From contig NZ_PJJL01000047.1 in the NCBI RefSeq assembly GCF_002929505.1, positions 1-38,813 on the forward strand: a DNA stretch of 38,813 nt, written 5' to 3'. Source of the DNA: Cryobacterium sp. Y57 (GTDB taxonomy: Bacteria; Actinomycetota; Actinomycetes; Actinomycetales; Microbacteriaceae). A program made the position numbers and the translations under genes. Positions 8,304 to 15,610 of this stretch are shown here, piece after piece. The notes below the pieces were generated by a model that saw only the letters and a list, made by a program, of their open reading frames with translations, had not been told where the DNA came from and ran no database searches. Every line of letters begins with the position of its first letter. Position 1 is the first letter of the stretch.

Positions 8304-8306
8304 GGC

Positions 8307-8840
8307 TTATGACACCGGGTGAGTCAGCGAATAAAAACGAACGCGTGGCACAGAAGCTCCGCTCGGACCGCGTGTTTCAACCAAAGCAAACTGGTAAAAC
8401 GCCTGCGACGACAACGAACCTCCGAGTCGTTTGCGCGCAACGTCAAGCAAGATTACGTATGGCGCGGTGAACTGAAGACGCTCTGCAGGACAGTTGATAC
8501 TGGAAAGCGCCAGCAGCTGAAACAATTCGATCATGTCCTCTCGGTAGCGTTTTCGCGGGTTCCAAAGGGGAAAGAGAATCCCTCTCGGGGATAAATTCAA
8601 CTCCAACCATGGACTGACGCCCGTTTCATCGTCGCGACTGCGATAAACAAAGTGATAGTTACTCGCGCCGGGATCTGGCGTAAAAAATGACCATTTTGGT
8701 ATGAGTGTGAACCGGTCAAACCGTGTAGTTAGCCGGCTGAGCCGATTATTTTTCTGAAATGCGATCGTCAGTAAAAACCAGACAGAGAAAACAACGATTC
8801 CAATAACGCCGAATACGGAGCTTGCAATATCGATTATCAT
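8307..8840 (-). CDS. HTTM-partner protein with one N-terminal membrane helix (SdpA-like layout)
   Basis: 177 residues: a membrane helix at about 5-28 (GVIGIVVFSVWFLLTIAF), then a soluble domain with the motif WSFFTPDPGASNYHFVYR at about 50-67 and WLELNLSPRG soon after. A Trp-x-Phe-Phe-x-x-x-Pro motif next to the membrane helix, in a gene directly upstream of an HTTM protein, is the layout of SdpA beside SdpB. This is similarity of arrangement and motif, not a demonstrated homology. GAGGAAGG lies at good spacing before ATG 8840. Codon use is AT-richer than the neighbours. No small secreted toxin gene was found alongside. Confidence 0.7.
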   Translation of the reverse strand: MIIDIASSVFGVIGIVVFSVWFLLTIAFQKNNRLSRLTTRFDRFTLIPKWSFFTPDPGASNYHFVYRSRDDETGVSPWLELNLSPRGILFPLWNPRKRYREDMIELFQLLALSSINCPAERLQFTAPYVILLDVARKRLGGSLSSQAFYQFALVETRGPSGASVPRVRFYSLTHPVS

Positions 8841-8979
8841 GTAACCTTCCTCAGAACGAATCGGTCGGCGAACAGTTTGTAGCGGAAGCGACTTGACGAA
8901 CGAACTCGTGGCGGGATCGTCTACCGATGCTGGTAGCAGCCAGCTCTTGATGATTTGAGAATACGAAGCAGAGTTCGGG

Positions 8980-9252
8980 TCATTTCAATCGGGCGGCACG
9001 TGCATCCGCTTGGTAGGCCCGAAGGGCCTCCAACGTCTGTGCCGATCGTTGCTCTACAGGAACTTCTGCAAGCTCTTCGCTCATACGCTCTATGTCGCAA
9101 CGGATAGCCGAACCGCCGTCCGTGACGATCCAGTCGTCATTGGGGTCGACAGGGGTGATGAGGCTGTCGAGGGTGGAGAGTTCGAGATCGGTGAGGCTGA
9201 TAGCCATGTGCGTTCCGTCTTTCGGGCTCAGAGAAATCGTGTCAACGCTCAC
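8980..9252 (-). CDS. Small hypothetical protein upstream of the HTTM pair
   Basis: Up to 90 residues, acidic, with no membrane segment. The likely core begins at MAISLTDLELSTLDSL (ATG 9207); the longer form uses GTG 9252. Both starts have only a GGA-type ribosome site. The protein contains WIVTDGGSAIRCDIERM and an Ala-rich C-terminal helix. It lies on the same strand, 139 nt upstream of the HTTM partner gene. It does not look like a leader-plus-core peptide, but its association with the pair is worth noting. Function unknown. Confidence 0.5.
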   Translation of the reverse strand: MSVDTISLSPKDGTHMAISLTDLELSTLDSLITPVDPNDDWIVTDGGSAIRCDIERMSEELAEVPVEQRSAQTLEALRAYQADARAARLK

Positions 9253-9553
9253 TATGAATCCAGGATGACTTGCGGCCGCTCATAATCAAGCGGGCCGGTC
9301 CACAGAAAGACGAGGCGTATCGGTTCAACTCCTTAATGTTTATCTGAAAATCATCTTTCGTCAACTATGAAAACGATGAGCAGTGTAGACATATCAGCTC
9401 GTTATGGGGAGGCCCTGCAGCGATGTGTTCTGGGGTAGCGGAGCATCAAACCGCCATCCCTGCTGAGTGCGATTGCCTCCTGACGGCCGGGAACCTCTGG
9501 CATGCCTGGCCTTGCCCCGGTTAGTCGGCCCAACCCTCCAAGACAGTGAGGGC
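9253..9553. other. Gene-free stretch
   Basis: About 300 bp with an AT-rich block near 9335-9385. I see no convincing coding sequence, repeat or terminator. Confidence 0.5.
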
Positions 9554-9970
9554 ATGTGCCAGAACGTTGGCCTGATCCGCACAGCTGAGCTTTCCGACGT
9601 GGCCCAGTATGCCTACGCGGCAACAGCTCGCGCTGACGCGCGCCTTATCTTTCTGGCCGGTTCCTGCCCGCTGAATCTTGATGGCAGCACCGCAGAAGTC
9701 GGAGACTACTCGGCGCAGGCCAGCAAGGCGATGGAAAACCTCGTTATTGCCCTGAAGGCAGCAGGTGCCCAACTCGATGATGTTTTGAGCACGCGAGTTC
9801 TCGTCGCATCCTCCAATCAGAGCGACCTCAACAAGGCGGGGGCTGTCGTTCGCGAGGCCTTTGGCACGCATGACGTACCGAGCACACTTCGGGGAGTCAC
9901 CGTCCTCGGCTCCACGGATCAGCTCGTTGAGTTCGAAGCCGTTGCTGCGAGCCCGACGATGGTCACATAG
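9554..9970 (+). CDS. RidA family (YjgF/UK114-like) protein
   Basis: A 138-residue protein of the RidA superfamily, whose best-known members hydrolyse reactive enamine/imine intermediates from PLP enzymes. Seen in order: YAYAATARADARLIFLAGSC near the N-terminus, QASKAMENLVIALKAAGAQLDDVLSTRVLV in the middle, and VPSTLRGVTVLGSTDQLVEFEAVA at the end. The canonical C-terminal Arg-x-x-V region is present. ATG 9554 fits the family length; GAGG precedes it closely. The 3' end reads directly into a truncated GNAT gene in another frame, so the last few residues (SPTMVT) may be junction sequence. Confidence 0.85.
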   Translation: MCQNVGLIRTAELSDVAQYAYAATARADARLIFLAGSCPLNLDGSTAEVGDYSAQASKAMENLVIALKAAGAQLDDVLSTRVLVASSNQSDLNKAGAVVREAFGTHDVPSTLRGVTVLGSTDQLVEFEAVAASPTMVT

Positions 9971-10371
9971 CCGGCTTTGTCCATGTTCTCGAGGTCGACG
10001 GCCTCTGCCACTTGGAGCAGCTGTCCGTAGCACCGGGGGATGCGCGAAAGGGCTGGGGTCGAGCGCTCGTCGAGGCCGCTAAAATTCAAGCGCAGAAGCG
10101 CGGCTACCACCGAATTTCGCTTCGCACCTACGCAGACGTCCCTTGGAACGCTCCGTTCTACGCGAGCGCCGGTTTTGTGGAGGAAGAACCAGCAACGCAA
10201 TTCCATCGTTCCCTTGTCGGCATCGAGGGTGAACTTGGGCTTGACCGATATGGGCGCCGGGTGCAGATGGTTGCCCACGTTGAGGCGCCAGGTTGCATAT
10301 GTCGTGCAGTAGCGTCGGGAATACGCGCGTCTGAGCGTGGTCGAATGGGATGGATCCAACATGAGCAGTAG
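9949..10371 (+). pseudogene. GNAT acetyltransferase lacking its N-terminal half
   Basis: A frame overlapping the RidA stop reads EPDDGHIAGFVHVLEVDGLC, then HLEQLSVAPG, then the acetyl-CoA loop KGWGRALVEAA, and YASAGFVEEEPATQFHRSLV near the end. These are the second-half hallmarks of GNAT N-acetyltransferases. No start codon or N-terminal strand set precedes it; the sequence upstream is RidA in another frame. A deletion therefore appears to have joined the two genes. After about 10290 the frame runs on without family similarity to a stop at 10371. Confidence 0.65.
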
Positions 10372-11173
10372 TGTCCTCGTTTATACCGGGCGCATCGGGG
10401 ACCATAATGATCGAGGGATGAAGGGCGCTGCCATCGTGGGAGCCGCCCTTGGTCGTTGGCTGGGGATTGAGCCGACTGTCCTCGGGCATCCCGAACCGGT
10501 AATTAACGGTAATTGGGACGTCGAGTTGAAAGAGGCATTGCCCGGGCTCCGGTCGTTGCAAGCGGCTCACGCTGCCGCCCTGAATTTGGGAGGCCATCCT
10601 GTGTTCGCGTGGCCGCGGTGCGCCGCAGCCATCGCCACTCTCCCCAACGTTGCCGCACAGCATCCTGACGCCGTCGTGGTGTGGTTTGATGCCCATGCCG
10701 ATTTGAACACCCCGGAGAACACCACAACTGGTTACCTCGGTGGGCTGGCCTTGAGTGCGTCACTTGGCTGGTGGGACTCCGGACTTGGAGCTGGCCTCGA
10801 CTCCCGAAACGTAGTTCTCGGAGGGACTCGCGATCTGGACCCAGCGGAGCAGGCACACGTCGACGATGGCACGATCTCCCTCGCGGCCGGACCTGACATG
10901 CTCACGCAGCTCGATCGACTCGTTTCGGACCGACCGATCTATTTCCATCTCGATTGCGATGTGCTCGATCCCGGAATCATGCCAACCGACTACAGCGTGC
11001 CTCGTGGTCTCACGCTCGATGATCTCACTGCCGTTGCCACACGCCTCGCGCACAATCCCATTGTCGGTGTCGAAATTAGTGAATTCGAAGACCACGGCGA
11101 TGCGGAGCTGGCCCACTCCCAGGCAGAGCGCCTTGTCTCCGCACTTGCCCCGCTTCTGGGCACCAATCGCTGA
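10361..11173 (+). CDS. Arginase/agmatinase/formimidoylglutamase family protein
   Basis: 270 residues of the ureohydrolase fold. Two manganese motifs are clear: WFDAHADLN (residues 108-116) and HLDCDVLDPG (196-205). The first motif, normally Gly-Gly-Asp-His-Ser or similar, is here LNLGGHPVFAWPRC (75-88), so the usual metal-binding His is displaced or altered. The glutamate-bearing VGVEISEFED near the C-terminus is present. Known members hydrolyse guanidino groups of arginine, agmatine or related compounds, or formimidoyl groups; the substrate here is undetermined. The start at ATG 10361 matches the natural N-terminus MSSSVLVYTGR and overlaps the acetyltransferase remnant. No other arginine-catabolism gene is adjacent. 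Confidence 0.83.
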   Translation: MSSSVLVYTGRIGDHNDRGMKGAAIVGAALGRWLGIEPTVLGHPEPVINGNWDVELKEALPGLRSLQAAHAAALNLGGHPVFAWPRCAAAIATLPNVAAQHPDAVVVWFDAHADLNTPENTTTGYLGGLALSASLGWWDSGLGAGLDSRNVVLGGTRDLDPAEQAHVDDGTISLAAGPDMLTQLDRLVSDRPIYFHLDCDVLDPGIMPTDYSVPRGLTLDDLTAVATRLAHNPIVGVEISEFEDHGDAELAHSQAERLVSALAPLLGTNR

Positions 11174-11490
11174 AAGCCGCACCGGATGGTCGGTTTCTGT
11201 GCACTGCTTAAAGCAGTCGAAACGGTTCGGAACAAAACCCTGTGATGAGCGGTTTTGCTGCACAACGTCGCTAGAAAGGTTGATGGCAAGCGCGAAGGGA
11301 ACAGCGCACACACGTCAACTGTGGAGCAGGCGAGCAGGCGCGGTCGTAGCGCTCCTGTTCCGCGTTCACCGATTAATCGAAATTCCGATAGAAAGTGCCC
11401 TTTGTGGGGAATCGTCACACCAAGTTCATGATCCGTTCGTTCGCGCCTTGACGGCTTTCGAAACGCTGTCCGGCTGCATTACCCTGGTCG
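11174..11490. other. Spacer with one stem-loop
   Basis: A 317-bp stretch without a convincing gene. CAAAACC (11233-11239) and GGTTTTG (11251-11257) can form a 7-bp stem with an 11-nt loop, but no T-run follows. It could end arginase-gene transcription or be chance. Confidence 0.3.
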
Positions 11491-11892
11491 ATGAGCACCT
11501 TCGCTAACGAGCAACGGGAGGTTGGGGAGCCCGAGCAACCCGAGCAGGAAAACTCGCAGGTCCGCATCAGTATGCTTATCGGCATGGATGTGTTTGGGTG
11601 GATTGCGGCAGTCGTGGGAGCGATGGGAGCCGTGCTCTTCATCGCATCCTTGATTCGTACTATTCGGGCCAACCCCGACACGAGAATCCCCTTCAATCGG
11701 AATCCTGCGCTCATTCCGGCCGGATCCATTGCGATGCGGAGCATTGGCGCAGGACTCCTTGTCTTCGGCGGGGCAGCACTGACTAATACCCTCGGAATAT
11801 GGAGCGTGATCGTTGTCGTCGGTGTTGTTCTCGTCACACTGGCCATAATCATCGTTCACAACCATCGCCTCATTGTCACAGCAAACCACTGA
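11491..11892 (+). CDS. Small three-helix membrane protein
   Basis: 133 residues with a hydrophilic Glu/Gln-rich N-terminus of about 28 residues. A hydrophobic helix (about 33-53, DVFGWIAAVVGAMGAVLFIA) follows, then a short loop with RTIRANPDTRIPFNRNP. Two further helices (about 78-122) end in VHNHRLIVTANH. The start at ATG 11491 could be moved to the Met near residue 28. No family recognised. It stands alone between gene-poor spacers. Confidence 0.6.
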   Translation: MSTFANEQREVGEPEQPEQENSQVRISMLIGMDVFGWIAAVVGAMGAVLFIASLIRTIRANPDTRIPFNRNPALIPAGSIAMRSIGAGLLVFGGAALTNTLGIWSVIVVVGVVLVTLAIIIVHNHRLIVTANH

Positions 11893-11906
11893 CTGCTACG
11901 GGTCCC

Positions 11907-11993
11907 GTTCCCGGTCAAGGTTCGACTTGCGGGACTGGAGCGAGAGGTGTCGATGGCCGGCTCGAAGTTCCCGGTCGCTGTTCGGCTTACGGG
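11907..11993. repeat. Degenerate 27-bp direct repeat, two copies
   Basis: 11907-11933 and 11967-11993 match at 22 of 27 bases and both begin GTTCCCGGTC. They lie 60 bp apart in the spacer before the HIT gene. Significance unknown. Confidence 0.5.
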
Positions 11994-12179
11994 TTCAGAT
12001 TTCGGAATGCCGTATCTGATCGGTGCCTCGATGCAACCTGGGTGGAGTCGAGATGGCTGGAACGGTAACGCACCGGAGTGTTCTCCATCAAAACGCGGTT
12101 CCGAAATCAAATTCTTTGAAACCGCACGCTTTAGGTCGATGGATCGGCGGGGTCATCAGCCTGCGGTATCGTGGCGCGG

Positions 12180-12602
12180 ATGACCGAAATCGAAGCATCA
12201 AGTGTCGATTGTCCGTTCTGCCGGATTGTGACGGGATCGCTTCCGCATCACGTCATTGACGAGGATGACGACTGGATTGCCTTCCTCAACATCACGCCGG
12301 CTGCGCCCGGCCATACCCTTGTCGTTCCGAAACAGCACGTGGCGTATCTGTGGGATCTGAACCCGGAGATAGCTGCGGGTCTCGGAGTGGGCTTGCAACG
12401 AGTGGCTCGGCGACTGGAAGATCGCCTAAAACCCGATGGGCTGACCGTTTTCCAGTCCAACCGATCGGCTGGGTGGCAGACAGTGTTTCATGCTCATTTT
12501 CACCTCGTACCTCGTTCCGAAGGCGACGAATTGGTCCCCTCTTGGACGAAACGGGATAGTGACCCGAATGAGCTTGCTGTTATCGCTGGCAAGCTGACGT
12601 AG
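12180..12602 (+). CDS. HIT family nucleotide hydrolase/transferase
   Basis: A 140-residue histidine-triad protein of the HINT type. It opens with DCPFCRIV (Cys pair at about 11 and 14, typical of zinc-bearing HIT proteins), has LVVPKQHV in the middle, and the active motif HAHFHLVPR (His-x-His-x-His) around residues 106-114. Such proteins hydrolyse nucleoside phosphoramidates or adenylates, using the central His as nucleophile. The start at ATG 12180 agrees with family length; an in-frame GTG at 12171 is the alternative. It is convergent with a recombinase remnant. Confidence 0.9.
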   Translation: MTEIEASSVDCPFCRIVTGSLPHHVIDEDDDWIAFLNITPAAPGHTLVVPKQHVAYLWDLNPEIAAGLGVGLQRVARRLEDRLKPDGLTVFQSNRSAGWQTVFHAHFHLVPRSEGDELVPSWTKRDSDPNELAVIAGKLT

Positions 12603-12639
12603 CGGGTGCGATTTCCCTGCGGAATCTGGACGCGACCAC

Positions 12640-12930
12640 CGGACACGATTTCGTATTGCGCAAAGTGGGCGTCCTTTCCCGTCTGACTTGTGGGGCGATA
12701 AACGGTTGACCGCAAAGCGTTGAAAAGCTCCGCCAATTCCGCGCTGGAATGTAGACCGCGTGCGAGTCTGTCGAGTTCGGCATTGACGAGGGTGTCCCCA
12801 GTACGGCAGGCGGCCAGCACTTCGCGAAGCCCCGGCCGGGCGCGGTTCGTTCCGGTCAGGCCATAATCGGTGTAGATCAGTGCCGATCTAACGCCAGTCG
12901 GTCTGGGGCATTTTGTTGGGAGGTTCCTCG
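12640..12930 (-). pseudogene. Serine recombinase (resolvase/invertase) remnant
   Basis: The minus strand reads LIYTDYGLTGTNRARPGLRE, then VLAACRTGDTLVNAELDRLARGLH, then a degenerate VYRPTSQTGK. These match residues of about 40-110 of small serine recombinases, including the Arg-Leu-Ala-Arg catalytic region. The N-terminal catalytic-serine strand and the C-terminal helix-turn-helix are missing, and the sequence after LHSSAELAELFNALRS has lost similarity. It is clearly inactive, and marks past mobile-element activity. Confidence 0.72.
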
Positions 12931-12978
12931 CTCAAAACTTGATCGTGTTCCACCATGTCTGACGTTGTCGTCGGATTG

Positions 12979-13009
12979 TCGTGGTGGTGTCGTGGTGGTG
13001 TCGTGGTGC
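12979..13009. repeat. 11-bp tandem repeat, nearly three copies
   Basis: TCGTGGTGGTG is repeated at 12979-12989 and 12990-13000, with a partial third copy to about 13009. It lies 40-70 bp upstream of the XRE-family start codon, so length change could affect its promoter spacing. Confidence 0.7.
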
Positions 13010-13050
13010 TGGCGTGGCGTGGCGGCCGGGTTGTCTTCTAGGTTGAGTGC

Positions 13051-13545
13051 ATGAACAAGACACACATTGGTGAACTTCGTCGGGCCCGCGGATGGACTCA
13101 GGAGCGGCTGGCGGCGGAGAGCGGGGTCGCGGGGCGAACGATCCAACGGTTGGAAGCAGGTAACGATGCCAGTGTGGAAACGGTGGCTTTGATTGCGAAT
13201 GCGCTAGAGGTACCTGTCAGGGACCTCTTTGTGAGCGTTGAGAGCATCGACTTCGGTGAGGCGGTGGAACAGTTAGATGCTCGCACGAGCGCGCAGCAAG
13301 CCCGCCGTGATTCCATCACGCACGCGTACACTTATCTGTTCCAAGGCATCGGAGTCCTGGTCACCTTCGCGACGATCGTTCTGGCATTCACCGGGACGTT
13401 TTCGTGGCTGGGATGGTTCATCATTCCTGCCTACTGGGCTGGAGTCCGGTTGCTCTTCGGCTTTCTCTTCCGAATCGTCATCGGCCCACGGTTGGATGCG
13501 AAATATCCCCTTTCGCTTCCCTCGCGGGCCGCTGCAGACTACTGA
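13051..13545 (+). CDS. XRE family regulator with two C-terminal membrane helices
   Basis: 164 residues. Residues 5-60 form a Cro/CI-type helix-turn-helix (IGELRRARGWTQERLAAESG then GRTIQRLEAGNDASVETVAL). A short linker follows, then two hydrophobic helices (about 100-120 and 122-148) as in 2TM-domain proteins. A membrane-anchored DNA-binding protein of this kind may sense the envelope. The start at ATG 13051 gives the usual XRE N-terminus. The gene ends 28 nt before a YdjM-like membrane protein on the same strand, which may be its partner. Confidence 0.85.
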   Translation: MNKTHIGELRRARGWTQERLAAESGVAGRTIQRLEAGNDASVETVALIANALEVPVRDLFVSVESIDFGEAVEQLDARTSAQQARRDSITHAYTYLFQGIGVLVTFATIVLAFTGTFSWLGWFIIPAYWAGVRLLFGFLFRIVIGPRLDAKYPLSLPSRAAADY

Positions 13546-13573
13546 CCAGTTTTCGCGCCCGCGACGGAATCTC

Positions 13574-14212
13574 ATGTATATCGGTCACTACGCAGCTGCT
13601 GCAGTGTTGGTTACGCTCGTGCCGGCCTCGCCGGTGATCCCGATCGCTGTCGGCGTCGCCTGGCCGGACCTGGTGTGGCCCGTACTCGTCCTCATGGGCC
13701 GCGAACGCGTCACGGTGGGGCGGAACGACCCACTGCAACGTTCTATCCGATTCGAGTCCTACCCGTTCTCCCACTCGCTGGTGCTCGGCAACCTGTTCAC
13801 GCTTGTGCCCGCCGCGATCGTCGCTCTTCTCTATGACAGCGTTTTGATTGGGATGCTGTTCTGGGTCGCCGCCATCTCACACTGGGTCCTCGATCTCGTG
13901 GTGCACATGCACGGCCTGCCTGTCCTTGGCTTCGGCGGCAAAGACCACAAGCTCGGATTCGGACTGTGGCAGTACCCGAGAACAGCCTTCGTCACCGAGT
14001 ACATCTTCTTCGCCACCGTCGTCCTCCTTACCGCTCGACCGACGGCGTATGTGGGTGTGCTCAGCGGGGGTTTGTTTCTGCACCTCCTGAACGCGAACTC
14101 GTTCTTCGGGTTCAGCAGACGTAACCCGTTCAGCACGCCAACCCGGTTAGCGCTCATCACTCTCGTTGGGTATATCGGCGCCATCGCCTGGTTCACACTC
14201 GCCTGGCAATGA
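13574..14212 (+). CDS. YdjM-like integral membrane protein (putative metal-dependent hydrolase)
   Basis: 212 residues. The N-terminus MYIGHYAAAAVLVTLVP carries an early His. The motifs FESYPFSHSLVLG and ISHWVLDLVVHMHGLPVLG follow, then FGGKDHKLGFGLW and four or more hydrophobic helices. Conserved His/Asp residues within membrane helices are the hallmark of the YdjM/DUF457-type membrane-bound hydrolase superfamily, whose substrates are mostly unknown. ATG 13574 has a CGGA ribosome site. It probably forms an operon with the membrane-anchored regulator upstream. Confidence 0.72.
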   Translation: MYIGHYAAAAVLVTLVPASPVIPIAVGVAWPDLVWPVLVLMGRERVTVGRNDPLQRSIRFESYPFSHSLVLGNLFTLVPAAIVALLYDSVLIGMLFWVAAISHWVLDLVVHMHGLPVLGFGGKDHKLGFGLWQYPRTAFVTEYIFFATVVLLTARPTAYVGVLSGGLFLHLLNANSFFGFSRRNPFSTPTRLALITLVGYIGAIAWFTLAWQ

Positions 14213-14478
14213 GCGACAGAGATCGAGATGTCTCTCCCGCCGATCACCGTATCAACGGCTAGAGACGCCTCTTTCGCTCGATATTCGCCACTGTCGCAGG
14301 ATCAATGTTCATAAGCCCTGTCTAACAGCACCAGCGACCGCCGGCCGGCACCGAGAAGACCGACCCGCGCGTACTCGACATGCTCGGCGTCGTTTAGCGT
14401 TCTGCTTGCGGGCGCTATGAACGTGCGTGGCGCTCCGATCCTCCGATTCAATGACTGGATGACACCGCGCACAATCAC
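14213..14478. other. Gene-free stretch
   Basis: No intact gene is seen. A short minus-strand piece, MNIDPATVANIERKRRL ending at a TAG near 14261, looks protein-like but is cut off by an in-frame stop just upstream. Confidence 0.35.
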
Positions 14479-15001
14479 TCACGTCCCCAAGGCCACGGTC
14501 GGCGATCGACTCGCGACTGGGCTGAGTGGCGACGGGCTTTCGGAGGATTCAATGATCGAATATCCTCGTGCGCGGAGTCGGCGACGCTCCTCGGACAAGT
14601 GGTTCAGCAGCCGGACGCGGGTTCCTCGGCTGTGGGATAGAACAAGTGCCGCTGCCCGTGCTGCATCTCTCGATTGGACGGCTGCGATGATCTCCAAATG
14701 TTCCGTGCGGGCGTGTGCGCGAGACTCGGCCGTGCGGACTTCGAGCCAGCGGGTACGGCTGAGCCGGGTGAGCGCCCCATTCATCGCAGCAGCGAAAAAT
14801 TTGTTGCGGGACAACCGCGAGGGCGCCACGTGGAAGTCTCCGCCATCTCGAAGCCCAGTCTCTTCGTTTTCTTTCCCGGGGATGACGCAATGATGGAACG
14901 CAGAGCGGTCAGTTCATCCTCAACGACACGCTCGATCACCAGCGTGATCGCGGCCGCTTCGACCGCTTCGACCGCTTCACGGTATTCCATGACCGCACGA
15001 A
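14479..15001 (-). pseudogene. GntR family (FCD-type) regulator, truncated and frameshifted
   Basis: Two frames on the minus strand together encode most of an FCD ligand-binding domain. The first reads VRAVMEYREAVEAVEAAAIT to LGFEMAET (15001-about 14835). The second picks up at FHVAPSRLSRNKFFAAAMNG and continues through HARTEHLEIIAAVQSRDAAR to RARGYSIIE. The break falls inside the expected Asp-x-x-x-His metal motif. The N-terminal winged helix is absent, with a stop codon just upstream. A 9-bp tandem repeat (14952-14978) codes repeated Glu-Ala-Val/Ala. GntR/FCD proteins usually regulate carboxylate or sugar-acid catabolism, but no target gene remains here. Confidence 0.72.
14952..14978. repeat. 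9-bp tandem repeat inside the GntR remnant
   Basis: GGCCGCTTC followed by two copies of GACCGCTTC (14961-14969, 14970-14978). Confidence 0.7.
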
Positions 15002-15178
15002 CGGGGTATCACAACGGTCGGTCTACTACCGAGCTGTGTTGGGTCGAAACGTGCCGGACATTCGTGCGGATGACGGATTAACTCGACTCCTCGTGAAACT
15101 GGACCCTGCGTTAAAAAGATCAAACCGAAGCCTGAAGCACCCCTTGTTGCCGTGCACCACGACCGCAATGATTGATTC

Positions 15179-15520
15179 ATGGTAGACAAAGCGAACGATG
15201 TCGATGCGGTCTGGGATGACTGGAAAAAGGCGGTCACGATGACCGCCAGTGAGATCACGTCGTGGCTCGACACCGACGAATCGCGGGAGGTCGGCCAGAA
15301 AGACGATGGCAGTGGAGAGTCCATCGGGCATAGGTCTGGCCGCAGGATCGTGACGATTCTTGGAAAGAAGAAAGCCGATCTGACCGCCTCTGATATTGAA
15401 CACATGCATAAGGTGGTCGGCTACGTGAAGCGGCATGGAGCCCAGGGACCAGAGTCCGATGTCGAGCACTCACGGTGGCGCTATTCGCTCATGAACTGGG
15501 GAAACGATCCGCTGAAATAG
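15179..15520 (+). CDS. DUF3140 family protein
   Basis: 113 residues, with an acidic N-terminal half (VWDDWKKAVTMTASEITSWL) and a basic middle with SGRRIVTILGKKKADLT. It ends with the conserved-looking DIEHMHKVVGYVKRHGAQ and SRWRYSLMNWGNDPLK. This is the layout of the small actinobacterial DUF3140 proteins, whose biochemical role is unknown; many genomes annotate them as possible DNA-associated proteins. The start at ATG 15179 has only a weak ribosome site. No operon partner. Confidence 0.8.
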   Translation: MVDKANDVDAVWDDWKKAVTMTASEITSWLDTDESREVGQKDDGSGESIGHRSGRRIVTILGKKKADLTASDIEHMHKVVGYVKRHGAQGPESDVEHSRWRYSLMNWGNDPLK

Positions 15521-15610
15521 GTCTCAGAGTTCCGGAGGGAGCAGCGGTCGATCGGCGTGGGGTGGTCGGTCATGATGTCGGCCCATCAGCCAGATCTGGG
15601 CAGCACCAAA

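Noticed and set aside
8980..9252. The small gene upstream of the HTTM pair as a peptide-toxin precursor
   Set aside because: It lacks a signal peptide, a hydrophobic core and a Cys-rich or Gly-rich tail, so the idea stays only as an open possibility.
12961..13020. Short repeats resembling a CRISPR array
   Set aside because: The units are 11 bp, directly adjacent, without unique spacers; this is a simple tandem repeat.
15026..15469. A minus-strand frame opposite DUF3140 that might have been the missing GntR N-terminus
   Set aside because: It has no helix-turn-helix pattern and is the reverse complement of the DUF3140 gene.
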